A DNA stretch of 64,000 bases from CAVSIP01 sp963728075 (GTDB lineage Bacteria; Actinomycetota; Actinomycetes; JAFAQI01; DASSKL01), in the NCBI GenBank assembly GCA_963728075.1, contig CAVSIP010000002.1, positions 1 through 64,000 on the forward strand, in the 5' to 3' direction. The notes under the pieces were generated by a model. That model worked only from the letters and a program-made list of their open reading frames with translations, made no database searches and was not told the origin of the DNA. The position numbers and the translations under genes are program-made. Of this stretch, positions 33,603 to 42,542 are shown piece after piece. Positions within the stretch are counted from its first letter, which is position 1. Every line of letters begins with the position of its first letter.

Positions 33603-34190
33603 GTGTCGCGCTCTCGTACGCCCGCTCTGCCAGCCGACCTGCAGAAGCAGGTTGCGGCCGGCGTCGACTCCCTGAAGGGGCGGGCGACCGCCGCTGCCAC
33701 CACGGTGCCCGCGCGCGCGGAAGCGGCGTGGGACGCCGTCTCGCCGCACGTCGAGGCGGCCCGGGCTGCGGTCGGTCCGCAGGTCGAGCAGGCGATCGAG
33801 CGGGTCGGTCCCGCCGTCGACTACGCCCGGCACCACCTGACCCACACGGTGGCCCCGGCGATTCTCGCCGCGTACGAGGAGGCCATGCACGCCTCGGAGC
33901 CGGTGCGCGCGGAGGCGCTCAAGCGCAGCGAGGCGGCCCTCGCCGCTCTGCGCGGTGAGGCGCTGCCGCGTCGCGTCCGGCGCTGGCCGGTCGCGCTGGC
34001 CGGGCTCGCCGCCGGCGCCGTGGCCGGGCTCGCCGCCGCCAGCGTGGGGCGCCAGACCGCCCCGGCGCCGCCCGTACCGACCGTACCGCCCGCGCGACCA
34101 CTCGGCCCCGTGGCCACCGAGCCGAGCGCCACGCCCGAGCGCCCGGCAGACGCGCCGTCCGCGACCGCGAAGCCGCCCAAGAAGAAGTGA
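33603..34190 (+). CDS. Ala-rich single-pass envelope protein (CwsA/DUF5324-like position)
   Basis: This 195-residue protein starts at the GTG at 33603 behind a ggagg site. The N-terminal two thirds is alanine-rich amphipathic helix (AAWDAVSPHVEAARAAVG, VEQAIERVGPAVDYARHH). A membrane helix near residues 135-155 (WPVALAGLAAGAVAGLAAAS) and a Pro/Ala/Lys-rich tail follow. Proteins of this layout between gyrA and crgA are annotated DUF5324 in streptomycetes and CwsA in mycobacteria. Homology is suggested by position and shape only. GTGA overlap with the next gene. Confidence 0.6.
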   Translation: MSRSRTPALPADLQKQVAAGVDSLKGRATAAATTVPARAEAAWDAVSPHVEAARAAVGPQVEQAIERVGPAVDYARHHLTHTVAPAILAAYEEAMHASEPVRAEALKRSEAALAALRGEALPRRVRRWPVALAGLAAGAVAGLAAASVGRQTAPAPPVPTVPPARPLGPVATEPSATPERPADAPSATAKPPKKK

Positions 34191-34855
34191 CCGGGGCACT
34201 CACCGCTACAGCGCCGCCGGTCCGCGTCGAGACCCTGCGCGCGGCCGTACCGGTGTTCCTCCGGCACGGCTCACCGCTGGCCCTCATCGCCTCGTCGCTG
34301 GCGCTCGTGGTGACGCGAGCAGCTGCCGGCTCCTGGGGCTGGGGCGACCTGGCCATCCTGGTCGCGGTGCTCGCGGTGCAGCCGTTCGTCGAGTGGCTGA
34401 TCCACGTGTTCGTGCTGCACGCCCGGCCGGTCACGGTCGCCGGTCGGACGGTGGACCTGCGGGTCGCCCGCAAGCACCGGCGGCACCACGCCGACCCGCG
34501 CAACCTGGAGATCCTCTTCATCCCGCTCAGCTCGCTGGCCTCCGCCGCTGTGGCGGTGGTGGCGATCGGTGCGCTCCTCGACGGCTGGCCGGCCCGGCTC
34601 ACCCTCGCCACGGTGACCGCCGCGCTGCTGCTCGCCTACGAGTGGACGCACTTCCTCATCCACACCGACTACAAGCCGCGGACCCGGCTGTACCGGCGCC
34701 TCTACGACGGGCACCGCCTGCACCACTTCCGCAACGAGAACTACTGGTTCGGGGTGACCCGGCGCTTCGGCGACGTCGTGCTGCGGACCAACCCGGCGCG
34801 GGACGCCGTCCCGGTGTCGGCGACGGCTCGCAACCTGCTCGGCGGCGCGGGCTGA
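34187..34855 (+). CDS. Fatty acid hydroxylase / sterol desaturase superfamily protein
   Basis: This 222-residue membrane protein has the histidine clusters of the di-iron hydroxylase family: VEWLIHVFVLH, ARKHRRHHADPRN, EWTHFLIHTDY and YDGHRLHHFRNENYWFGVT. Two to four membrane helices carry them. It probably hydroxylates an acyl chain or carotenoid-like lipid; the substrate is unknown. Its GTG start overlaps the stop of the previous gene. Confidence 0.82.
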   Translation: MTGALTATAPPVRVETLRAAVPVFLRHGSPLALIASSLALVVTRAAAGSWGWGDLAILVAVLAVQPFVEWLIHVFVLHARPVTVAGRTVDLRVARKHRRHHADPRNLEILFIPLSSLASAAVAVVAIGALLDGWPARLTLATVTAALLLAYEWTHFLIHTDYKPRTRLYRRLYDGHRLHHFRNENYWFGVTRRFGDVVLRTNPARDAVPVSATARNLLGGAG

Positions 34856-34863
34856 ACGCGGGC

Positions 34864-35283
34864 TCAGCCGAGCGGTAGCACTGCCCCCTCGGCCGCCAGC
34901 AGCGCCAGCTTCGTGCGCACCCCGCCGGGGGCCGAGAACCCGCCGAACGAGCCGTCCGCGGCCACGACCCGGTGGCACGGCACGATCACCGGCACCGCGC
35001 GCGCCTCGACGTACACCTCCCGGTCGGCGAGCGGCACGCCCTCGAGGTCGAGCACGACGTCGGTCAGGTCGACGAACTCACCGTGGGTGAGCGCGACGAT
35101 GCGATCCACGGCGGAGCGGACGGACGGTGGCGGCGACGCGGGGCCGGCGCTGGGCAGCCGCCGGGTGAGGCACGCCTGCAGCCGCGCCGGGGTGGCGGGC
35201 AGGCCGACCGTCGCGACACCGGCGTCGGTCCAGCCGATCCCGCACGTACCCACCGCGGTGTCGAACAGCGTGTAGCCCGCCAT
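34864..35283 (-). CDS. ogt: Methylated-DNA-protein-cysteine methyltransferase, internally deleted
   Basis: This 139-residue protein has an N-terminal Ogt-like domain and the acceptor cysteine in VIVPCHRVVAADGSFGGFSA. The usual segment between VYVEAR and PVIVPCHR, about 30-35 residues holding the flipping-loop Tyr (YGE) and Arg-finger helix (RAVG), is missing in frame. The reading frame stays open through the joint (VEARAVPVIVPCHR). Methyl transfer from O6-alkylguanine is therefore doubtful. The protein may be inactive or act only as an alkyltransferase-like binder. It ends just after the hydroxylase gene, convergent. Confidence 0.75.
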   Translation of the reverse strand: MAGYTLFDTAVGTCGIGWTDAGVATVGLPATPARLQACLTRRLPSAGPASPPPSVRSAVDRIVALTHGEFVDLTDVVLDLEGVPLADREVYVEARAVPVIVPCHRVVAADGSFGGFSAPGGVRTKLALLAAEGAVLPLG

Positions 35284-35388
35284 CTCCGCCTCCGGTCCGG
35301 CTCCGCGTCGATCGTCCCGGCCCGGCTCGCGGAGGGCAAGCGGACGACCCGCGCGAATGCGGACATCCACCCCGCATACTGGGAGGCC

Positions 35389-36462
35389 GTGACCCGACGG
35401 ATCGAGGCCCTCACGCCGCTGCGCTTCGTGGCCGCAGCGGCGGTGCTCGTGCACCACCTGGTCTTCGTGCCCCGGGTGGCGGCGGCTGGAGTCTCCTTCT
35501 TCTTCGTCCTGTCCGGGTTCGTGCTGACCTGGTCGTACGGCAGCCACACCGGGGCGGGCACCTTCTACGGGCGGCGGTTCGCCCGCCTGTTCCCGCTGCA
35601 CCTGCTGACCTGGGTGGGCGCGGTGGTGCTGCTGGCCGTCACCGGCCCGGCGCAGCCGGCCGTCGGCCTGGCAGCGGCACTGCTGCTCGTACAGGCCTGG
35701 GTGCCCGACCAGCAGGTGTTCTTCGCCGCCAACGGTCCGAGCTGGTCCCTGTCGTGCGAGGCGTTCTTCTACGCCGTCCTGCCGATGGTGGTGCGGCCGG
35801 TGTGCCGGCTGCGTCCGACCGCGCTGGCCACCGTCGGCCTGGTGGTGCTCTCGGCACTGGCAGCCGGCAACCAGTACGGGGCACACCTGTCCCCGGCAGC
35901 GGGGTTCTGGTTCCGCTACACCTTCCCGCCGTACCGGCTGCTGGAGTTCCTGCTCGGTGTGCTGCTGGCGGCTGCGATGCTGCGCGGCCTGCGTGTCGCC
36001 GTACCGCCGGTGCTGGCCGTCGGTGCCTTCCTCGCCGCGATGTGGGCCAGCGCGCACGTCTCCTCGTGGCATCCCCACGGCGTGCCCGTCCCCGTCGGTC
36101 TCAGCGTGCAGCTGGGCATGCTGCTGGTCGTCGGTTCGGTCACGACGGCCTGCCTCGAGGGCCGGACCAGACTCCTCGAGCATCCGCTCGCCGTCCGCCT
36201 CGGTGACTGGTCCTTCGCGCTCTACATCAGCCACCTGGTCGCCCTGCACGTCCTGCTCGCCCGGCTCGGGGATCCCGGGGACAAGTACTGGGGCCGCAGC
36301 CACCCCGGCCAGGCGGCCGTGTTCGCGGTGGTCGCCGTGGCGATCGCCGGCGTGCTGCACGTGGCGGTGGAACGGCCGGCGAACCACCGGTTGCGCACGC
36401 TGCTGGCCCGTCGCCGGCCGGTCCCGGCCGGGCGACAGGTGCCCGTCGCCGACGCGGCGTAG
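35389..36462 (+). CDS. Acyltransferase 3 family membrane protein
   Basis: This protein of about 357 residues has around ten membrane helices. It begins IEALTPLRFVAAAAVLVHHL, with the family His near the start, then GVSFFFVLSGFVLTWSY and the RRFARLFPLHLL segment. OafA/YrhL-type enzymes O-acylate polysaccharides, peptidoglycan or lipids; the substrate is unknown. The GTG at 35389 is only a few bases after gggagg, so the start is not certain. The cytosolic tail is Arg-rich. Confidence 0.82.
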   Translation: MTRRIEALTPLRFVAAAAVLVHHLVFVPRVAAAGVSFFFVLSGFVLTWSYGSHTGAGTFYGRRFARLFPLHLLTWVGAVVLLAVTGPAQPAVGLAAALLLVQAWVPDQQVFFAANGPSWSLSCEAFFYAVLPMVVRPVCRLRPTALATVGLVVLSALAAGNQYGAHLSPAAGFWFRYTFPPYRLLEFLLGVLLAAAMLRGLRVAVPPVLAVGAFLAAMWASAHVSSWHPHGVPVPVGLSVQLGMLLVVGSVTTACLEGRTRLLEHPLAVRLGDWSFALYISHLVALHVLLARLGDPGDKYWGRSHPGQAAVFAVVAVAIAGVLHVAVERPANHRLRTLLARRRPVPAGRQVPVADAA

Positions 36463-36531
36463 CAGGAACCCGGCGCGACCGCGGCGAACCCTGCGGGGGA
36501 AGCAGACCGTCTGCCGTCTCGTGGGGGAACC

Positions 36532-38643
36532 GTGCGCCTTCGTCCCGGCCTGCTCGCCGCCGGCCTCGCCATCGTTACCGCCGTGCCCGCGCTGGCCGCC
36601 GTGGGGACGACACCGGACCAGCAGGTCGCCCAGCAGGTCGCCCCGGGTACGTGTGACGCCGCCGACCCGGCGCTGTGCCTGCTGCCGTTCCCCAACGACC
36701 GCTTCACGGTGCCGGACGCGAGCACACCCACCGGCCGCCGGGTGAGCTTCTCGCCGCTGGCGATGCCGCGCAACCGGGCGGGCAAGCCCATCGACCCCAC
36801 CGAGTGGAACCGCAACGACGGCTTCTCACCCGGCTCCCTGCTGCTCACCTTCGTCCCGGGCCTGGACCTGCAGCGGACGTTCGGCATCGACCGACCCCCG
36901 CTGGAGGTCCCCTCCGTCGTCATGGCGCCGGACTCCCCGATGGTGGTGGTCGACGCGGCGACGCTGCAGCGCCACCCGTTCTTCCCGGAGCTCGACCACC
37001 ATCCGGACACGTCCGCGGACCAGCGGCTGCTGCTGCTCCGCCCCCTGGTGAACTTCACCGAGGGCCACCGGTACGTCGTCGCGCTGCGCCACCTGCGCGC
37101 GGCGGACGGCACGCAGATCCCGCCCGGGGCCACCTTCGCCCAGCGGATGCAGTCCGACCCGCACACCCGCGAGCTGCTGGCCACGCTGGCCTCGGCCGGG
37201 GTGGGGACCGACGGGCTGTTCCTGGCCTGGGACTTCACGGTGGCGAGCGAGGCCAACCTGGCCGGGCGGGTGCTGCACATGCGCGACACCGCCTTCGCGG
37301 CGCTCGGTGACACCGACCTCGCCGACGGGGTCGTGAGCGGTAAGGCCCCGCCGGTCACCGTCGACTCGACCGAGGTGCTCTCCGACGGCACGAAGCGGGT
37401 GCGCGGCTCGGTCACGGTGCCGAACTTCCTGCAGTACCCGCAGGACGTCACCCGGACCCCGGGGGTCGCCGACCCGACCGGGCAGCTGACCGACCTGCCC
37501 CCGCAGGAGGTCCCCGGCTCGCGGCTGTACTACGGCACCGCCCAGCCCGGACCGATGGACCTGCCCCAGCAGAACCCGGTGGCCCCCACGCTGACGGCCG
37601 ACTTCGTCTGCTCGATCCCGCCGACGGCGAGCCCGGACAACCCGGCCACGCCGATGCTGTACGGGCACGGGCTGCTCGGCAGCAAGGACGAGTCGACCGG
37701 CGGGTCGACCGCGCAGATGCGCTCCCGCAACTACCTGCCGTGCGCGGTGGACTGGATCGGCATGTCCGAGGAGGACATCGCCAACGTGGCGACGGTCCTC
37801 ACCGACATGTCGAACTTCCCGTCGCTCGCCGACCGCTGCCAGCAGGGCTTTCTGGACTTCCTGTTCCTCGGCCGCGCCCTCGCCAACCCGAAGGGCCTGG
37901 CCGCCCTGCCGGCGTTCCAGGTCGACGGGCGGCCGGTCTTCGACCCCGCCGCGCTGGTCTACGACGGCAACAGCCAGGGCGGCATCATGGGTGGCGCGCT
38001 CACGGCGCTGGCTCCCGACCTGACCCGGGCGACGCTCGGTGTCACCGGTATGAACTACTCCACGCTGCTCAACCGCTCGGTCGACTGGGAGGGCTCGTAC
38101 GCCGAGATCGCCTACACCGCGTACCCGGACAAGCAGGAGCAGCAGCTGCTCTTCGCGCTGCTGCAGATGCTCTGGGACCGCGCCGAGGCCGACGGCTACG
38201 CCCTGCACATGACGGACGACCCGCTGCCCAACACCCCTCGGCACCAGGTCCTCATGCAGGTGGGCTACGGCGACTACCAGGTGGCCAACGTCGCCGCGGA
38301 GGTGGAGGGTCGGACCATCGGCGCCGCCCGGCTGGCCACCGACCTGCGGCCCGGCAGGCACTGGAGCGCCGAGCCGATGTACGGCTTCCAGACGTTCCGT
38401 GGCGCCCACCGTGGGTCCGCGCTGATCTACTTCGACTCCGGCAACCCGCCGCCGCCCAGCGCGAACGTGCCGCCACCGAACCACAACGCGGACCCGCACG
38501 AGATCCCGCGGCGGGACCCGTACGGTGCCGACCAGAAGGACGCGTTCTACCGCACGGGCGTGGTGCAGGACGTGCACCACGGCAGCCCGTACTGGACGTA
38601 CGCGTGCCCGATCGACGCGCAGTACGCGTTCACCTGCGCATGA
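36532..38643 (+). CDS. Secreted alpha/beta-hydrolase-like protein
   Basis: This 703-residue protein has a GTG start, a signal peptide (MRLRPGLLAAGLAIVTAVPA then LAAVG) and a large mature part. A likely nucleophile elbow is VYDGNSQGGIMGG near residue 485 (G-x-S-x-G). The region ends with HRGSALIYFDSG and an HDPHEIPRRDP-like C-terminal segment. It resembles the large exported esterase or hydrolase proteins common in actinomycetes. Substrate unknown. It is the last backbone gene before island 2. Confidence 0.65.
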   Translation: MRLRPGLLAAGLAIVTAVPALAAVGTTPDQQVAQQVAPGTCDAADPALCLLPFPNDRFTVPDASTPTGRRVSFSPLAMPRNRAGKPIDPTEWNRNDGFSPGSLLLTFVPGLDLQRTFGIDRPPLEVPSVVMAPDSPMVVVDAATLQRHPFFPELDHHPDTSADQRLLLLRPLVNFTEGHRYVVALRHLRAADGTQIPPGATFAQRMQSDPHTRELLATLASAGVGTDGLFLAWDFTVASEANLAGRVLHMRDTAFAALGDTDLADGVVSGKAPPVTVDSTEVLSDGTKRVRGSVTVPNFLQYPQDVTRTPGVADPTGQLTDLPPQEVPGSRLYYGTAQPGPMDLPQQNPVAPTLTADFVCSIPPTASPDNPATPMLYGHGLLGSKDESTGGSTAQMRSRNYLPCAVDWIGMSEEDIANVATVLTDMSNFPSLADRCQQGFLDFLFLGRALANPKGLAALPAFQVDGRPVFDPAALVYDGNSQGGIMGGALTALAPDLTRATLGVTGMNYSTLLNRSVDWEGSYAEIAYTAYPDKQEQQLLFALLQMLWDRAEADGYALHMTDDPLPNTPRHQVLMQVGYGDYQVANVAAEVEGRTIGAARLATDLRPGRHWSAEPMYGFQTFRGAHRGSALIYFDSGNPPPPSANVPPPNHNADPHEIPRRDPYGADQKDAFYRTGVVQDVHHGSPYWTYACPIDAQYAFTCA

Positions 38644-38660
38644 CCGCGGCAGACCGAAAC

Positions 38661-38704
38661 GGTGGAGACGAGGGGACTTGAACCCCTAACCCCCGCCTTG
38701 CAAA
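38661..38704. repeat. att repeat, left (tRNA-Ala 3' half)
   Basis: These 44 bases are identical to 54731-54774. They hold the acceptor 3' strand, T-arm and anticodon arm up to the loop. Homology to the tRNA stops after position 38704, so this copy cannot make a tRNA. Confidence 0.92.
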
Positions 38705-38787
38705 GCCGGTGGTACTGGCGCGTCGCGGATAGCGTTTTCGCAGGTCAGAAGGCTCATTTCTCGCTGCCTGGGTCTGCGGCAGGGGGC

Positions 38788-38810
38788 CGCGTGCCCTATC
38801 TGTGCCCTAA
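38788..38810. repeat. Terminal motif of island 2, left copy
   Basis: This 23-bp sequence beginning cgcgtgccctatctgtgc is identical to 54603-54625 in the same orientation. A further match, gcgttttcgcaggtcag at 38732-38748, is the complement of 54702-54718. They are probable arm-type binding sites for the island 2 integrase or Xis. Confidence 0.6.
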
Positions 38811-38981
38811 GTCTCGGCGATCTTGCTCCCGGACGAACACGCAAAAGGCGCCCGCCAACTCCCCCGGACACCCGGAAGGGACCGGCAGGGAGACAGCCCA
38901 CTTCGTGGCCTGCAGTGGTCTTCAGGACACCCAAGCCCACGCTGGTTGCCGTACGCCCACTCCGCCCGTACAGTTGCCGTC

Positions 38982-39293
38982 ATGACGGTGATAGAGCTCC
39001 GAGTTGACGACAAGGGCCGGCTGCTGCTGCCTGCGGCCGCACGCGCCGAAGCCGGGCTGACCCCAGGCAGTCGAGTCCTCGGCCGCGTCGAACACGGGCG
39101 CCTCATCGTCGAGGCGCCCGAGGCGATTCAGGAACGCATCTGGGCACGGGCAGCTCGCGGCGGCGACGTCCCCGAGGACCGAGCCGCCACGGCAGCCGCC
39201 GAGCGCAGGTCACTGGTCTCCCGCGAACGGGAAGCCGGCGGCGTAGGCGTCGACGCCGTCGGCGAGGAGCTGCTCGCCGACCTCGGCCTATGA
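38982..39293 (+). CDS. AbrB/MazE-type antitoxin
   Basis: This 103-residue protein has an N-terminal SpoVT-AbrB swapped-hairpin domain (VIELRVDDKGRLLLPAAARA, GLTPGSRVLGRVEHGRLIVE) and a C-terminal helical part that would wrap the toxin. Its stop overlaps the next start codon (ATGA). It should bind its own promoter and neutralise the PIN toxin. Confidence 0.82.
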   Translation: MTVIELRVDDKGRLLLPAAARAEAGLTPGSRVLGRVEHGRLIVEAPEAIQERIWARAARGGDVPEDRAATAAAERRSLVSREREAGGVGVDAVGEELLADLGL

Positions 39294-39712
39294 CCGACCC
39301 ATCTCGCAAGGTCGTGCTGGATGCGTCCGCCCTCGCCGCATGGGTCTACCGAGAGACGGGATACCAGGTTGTCGCCCGGGCGCTGCCCGTAGCGGTGGCA
39401 GCCGTCCCCAACGCCGTCGAAACGCTCGCCCGCGCGGCCGAACGTGGCTACGACGCATCCAGCGACGAGCTGCTCGCCGACCTGCAGGCCATGGGCTTGG
39501 TGTTGGAACCTGTGCTGCCCGAGGACACCGTCCGCGCCAGCGATCTCATCATTCAATCGCGGAAGCTTCGGATTGCGGCCGGCCACGGAATCGCGTTGGG
39601 AGACGCGCTATGCCTGGCCGTCGCGGAACGCTTGGCACTGCCCGTCGTCGGTGGGGACAAGGCGTGGGACAAGCTGGCACTGGCTGTCGAGCACCGTCTC
39701 TTCCGGAAGTGA
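39290..39712 (+). CDS. PIN-domain toxin, VapC-like
   Basis: This 140-residue PIN nuclease has acidic residues in VVLDASALAAWVYRE (first Asp), NAVETLARAA (Glu), ALGDALCLAVAER and PVVGGDKAWDKL. It probably cuts tRNA or other RNA. It is coupled to the AbrB-type antitoxin, forming one of two toxin-antitoxin modules on island 2, at the left end next to the att site. Confidence 0.85.
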   Translation: MTDPSRKVVLDASALAAWVYRETGYQVVARALPVAVAAVPNAVETLARAAERGYDASSDELLADLQAMGLVLEPVLPEDTVRASDLIIQSRKLRIAAGHGIALGDALCLAVAERLALPVVGGDKAWDKLALAVEHRLFRK

Positions 39713-39748
39713 CATCTGCACGGGCCGGCTCGGCGCTGTCCGCAGGGC

Positions 39749-40021
39749 TCAGATGTCGACCAGGTCCGCAAGGAGCATGCCGCGCACCCGCTCGATGGCG
39801 TCGAGTGCCTCCCGACGGGAGCGGTACCCGCAGCCAGTGTTGGCAACGACGCGACCGCCGGCAGCGTCCCTGAGTCGCCACCGGTAGCAGCCACGAACGT
39901 CGCGGTAAATCTCCAGAGTGCCGGCGACAGGCTCGTGGGTGCGGCCCTTCTCGCCCCGCTCAAACGCGTCGACGACCCTCGAGACCCGCTCGTCGGGCTC
40001 GACGAAGTCGGCAGTACTCAT
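39749..40021 (-). CDS. DUF1508 (YegP-like) protein
   Basis: This 90-residue protein has one DUF1508 repeat: EIYRDVRGCYRWRLRDAAGG, NTGCGYRSRREALDAIERVR. The start is the ATG at 40021; upstream codons in frame are basic junk overlapping the end of the original integrase gene. Role unknown; such small proteins are common on mobile elements. Confidence 0.65.
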   Translation of the reverse strand: MSTADFVEPDERVSRVVDAFERGEKGRTHEPVAGTLEIYRDVRGCYRWRLRDAAGGRVVANTGCGYRSRREALDAIERVRGMLLADLVDI

Positions 40022-40367
40022 GGCGGGATTCTCCCACTCCGCCACGACAGGGGGCAGGCGCTGCCCACGTGGAAGACGCGGCCGAGGCAGGCCACTAACG
40101 ACGGTGCCGCCACGACGCCGATGCGGTGACACGTTGGCCGTCGATCATCGCCGACGCATCTCCACCGCGGGGGCGGCGTCGGTGGACGAGGTGGGTCGCG
40201 CGCCGGTCACCAGGTCGGACAGTGTCCGCGTACGACCTCACGTGTCGCTCCGCGTACGACCTGATGTGTAGGTCGGTCGGCGTGTCGAGACCGTTGTCGT
40301 TCTGAGCAAGATCACCCTCCGGTTCGTCCACCGCCAAGTAGACGAGCCCGAAGGGTGACCGCTGCTC

Positions 40368-41735
40368 ATGATCCTGGATGCGGAGTCCTGGATGAACATT
40401 CGCCGTTTCCGCGTGCTGCACGAAGCAGGCGCGAGCTATGCCGAGATCGCGGCCGAGTGCGGCTGTGACTGGCGGACCGTGAAGAAGTACCTGGCCGCTG
40501 ACGCACCGGCCGGTCCGCCGGCGGCGCCGTCTCGGGCGGGAACGCAGCCGCAGAAGATCGCCCCGTTCGTCGGGCTGGTCGATGCGTGGCTGCGGGAGGA
40601 GATCACGTTGAAGGCGTCGGTGATCCACGAGCGGCTCGTCGACGAGCACGGGTTCACCGGCCACTACCAGCGGGTGAAGATGTATGTGGCCGGGGCCCGG
40701 CCGCGGATCGCTGAGGAGCTCGAGACTGACGAGGAGCGGTGGCTGCGGGGCCTGCACCGCCGGTTCGCGACGATCCCCGGCGCGCAGGCCCAGGTCGACT
40801 GGGGTGATGAGGGCGGTCTGCTCGCTCACGTCGGCATTCGGAAGGTCTACTCCTTCCACATGACGCTGTCGTACTCCCGGGAGCCGTTCACCTGCTTCAC
40901 CACGAGCATGGACACCGCGACGTTCTGGGCGTGTCACCGCCGCGCGTTCGATCACTTCGGCGGGGTGCCGGCCTCGATCGTCTATGACCGGACCAAGACG
41001 GTGGTCCGTCGCCACGTCGCGCCCGGTGTCGCGGTGCCGCTGCACCCGACCGCGGCCGCGTTCGCCGACCACTACGGGTTCACGATCGACGTGCTCGCCG
41101 CCCGCCGGCCGACCGGCAAGGGCCGGGTGGAACGGCAGGTGGCAATCGTGCGTGACCATGTGCTGGCCGGCCGACGTTTCGACTCGATCGCCGAGATGGA
41201 CACCGCGTTCACCCGCTGGCTGCCGATCCGCCGCGCCCAGACCCACCGCACCCACGGTGAGGTGATCGGGATGCGTGGGCAGGTCGACCGGGCCGCACTC
41301 GCCCTGCTGCCCGGCGCTCCGTTCCTGGTCGACGACCGGCATCTGCGCCGAGTCGGCAAGGACTGCCTGGTCTCCTTCGACGCCAGCCTGTACTCGGTGC
41401 CGGCCCGGCGGGTCCGGGCCCGCCAGACCGTCGAGCTGCGGGCCCTGCCCGACACGGTCACGATCCACGCCCTGGACGGACAGCTGCTCGCCACCCATCC
41501 GCGGGCGACCGTCCGCGGCAGCTGGGTCGTCGACCCGGCGCACTGGGACGGCCTGCCCGACGGTCACACCCGGACCACCGTCATCGACCTGGCCCCCCGC
41601 CAACGCACCGATCACACCCCGGTCGACCCGCTGCCGCTGGCCGGGCTGCTCACCGCCCGCCGCCACGTCGACGTCCCGGTCGCGGCCCGCCCGCTGACCG
41701 ACTACGCGGCCCTCGCCGAGGTAGGCAGCCGATGA
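40368..41735 (+). CDS. istA: IS21 transposase IstA
   Basis: This 455-residue protein has an N-terminal helix-turn-helix (VLHEAGASYAEIAAECGCDW then RTVKKYL) and an integrase core with AQVDWGDEG, PASIVYDRTKT and GKGRVERQV carrying the DDE residues. The frame is intact. It overlaps istB by 4 bases. Confidence 0.92.
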   Translation: MILDAESWMNIRRFRVLHEAGASYAEIAAECGCDWRTVKKYLAADAPAGPPAAPSRAGTQPQKIAPFVGLVDAWLREEITLKASVIHERLVDEHGFTGHYQRVKMYVAGARPRIAEELETDEERWLRGLHRRFATIPGAQAQVDWGDEGGLLAHVGIRKVYSFHMTLSYSREPFTCFTTSMDTATFWACHRRAFDHFGGVPASIVYDRTKTVVRRHVAPGVAVPLHPTAAAFADHYGFTIDVLAARRPTGKGRVERQVAIVRDHVLAGRRFDSIAEMDTAFTRWLPIRRAQTHRTHGEVIGMRGQVDRAALALLPGAPFLVDDRHLRRVGKDCLVSFDASLYSVPARRVRARQTVELRALPDTVTIHALDGQLLATHPRATVRGSWVVDPAHWDGLPDGHTRTTVIDLAPRQRTDHTPVDPLPLAGLLTARRHVDVPVAARPLTDYAALAEVGSR

Positions 41736-42502
41736 GCAGCCTGGTCACCGAACGGATCCGTGAGCACGCCACCCGTCTCGGCCTCACCCACCTGACCGAC
41801 ACCGTCACCCAGCTCGTCCAGCGCGCCGACGCCGAACAGATGGGCTACCTCGACTTCGTCGACCTGCTCCTGGAAGAAGAACTCGGCCTGCGCGAAGGCC
41901 GACGGTTCCGCAACGCGCTGAAGCTGTCCGGGCTGCCGCACCACAAGACGATCGACGAGTTCGACTTCGCCTTCCAACCGGAGCTTGACCCGCGCAAGGT
42001 CCGCGACCTGGCCACCCTCGAGTTCATCAACGCCAAGAGCAACGTGGCGCTGCTCGGCCCACCCGGCGTCGGCAAGACCATGCTCGCCGTCGCGCTGGCC
42101 GTCGCCGCCTGCCGGACCGGCTACTCGATCTACTTCACCACCCTCGACGACCTCGTCCGCAAGCTCAAAGTCGCCGAAGCCACCGGCCGGTTCAACCGGC
42201 AGCTGCAGTACTACCTGCGCCCCTCGGTCCTCGTCGTCGACGAAGTCGGCTACCTGCCTCTCGACCGGGTCGAAGCGAACATGGTCTTCCAGCTCGTCTC
42301 CCGCCGCTATGAACGCGGATCGATCATCCTCACGTCCAACAAGAGCTTCGCCGAATGGGGCAGCGTCCTCGGCGACAACGTCCTCGCCACCGCCATCCTC
42401 GACCGGCTCCTGCACCACTGCGACGTCATCAGCATCAACGGCCCCAGCTACCGGCTCAAAGACCGGCTCAACCTCGTCACCGGAGGCGAACCCATGCCAT
42501 GA
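41732..42502 (+). CDS. istB: IS21 helper ATPase IstB
   Basis: This 256-residue AAA+ protein has Walker A LLGPPGVGKTMLAVALA, Walker B SVLVVDEVGYLPLD and the sensor ILTSNKSFAEWG. It helps IstA select targets. It is complete and followed directly by the right inverted repeat. Confidence 0.92.
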   Translation: MSSLVTERIREHATRLGLTHLTDTVTQLVQRADAEQMGYLDFVDLLLEEELGLREGRRFRNALKLSGLPHHKTIDEFDFAFQPELDPRKVRDLATLEFINAKSNVALLGPPGVGKTMLAVALAVAACRTGYSIYFTTLDDLVRKLKVAEATGRFNRQLQYYLRPSVLVVDEVGYLPLDRVEANMVFQLVSRRYERGSIILTSNKSFAEWGSVLGDNVLATAILDRLLHHCDVISINGPSYRLKDRLNLVTGGEPMP

Positions 42503-42542
42503 TCCCCCCGCCGACCACCGACACGTGAGGTCGTACGCACAC

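Noticed and set aside
38661..38735. Second tRNA-Ala gene
   Set aside because: Only the 3' half up to the anticodon loop matches; the D-arm and acceptor 5' strand are missing. It is an att repeat.
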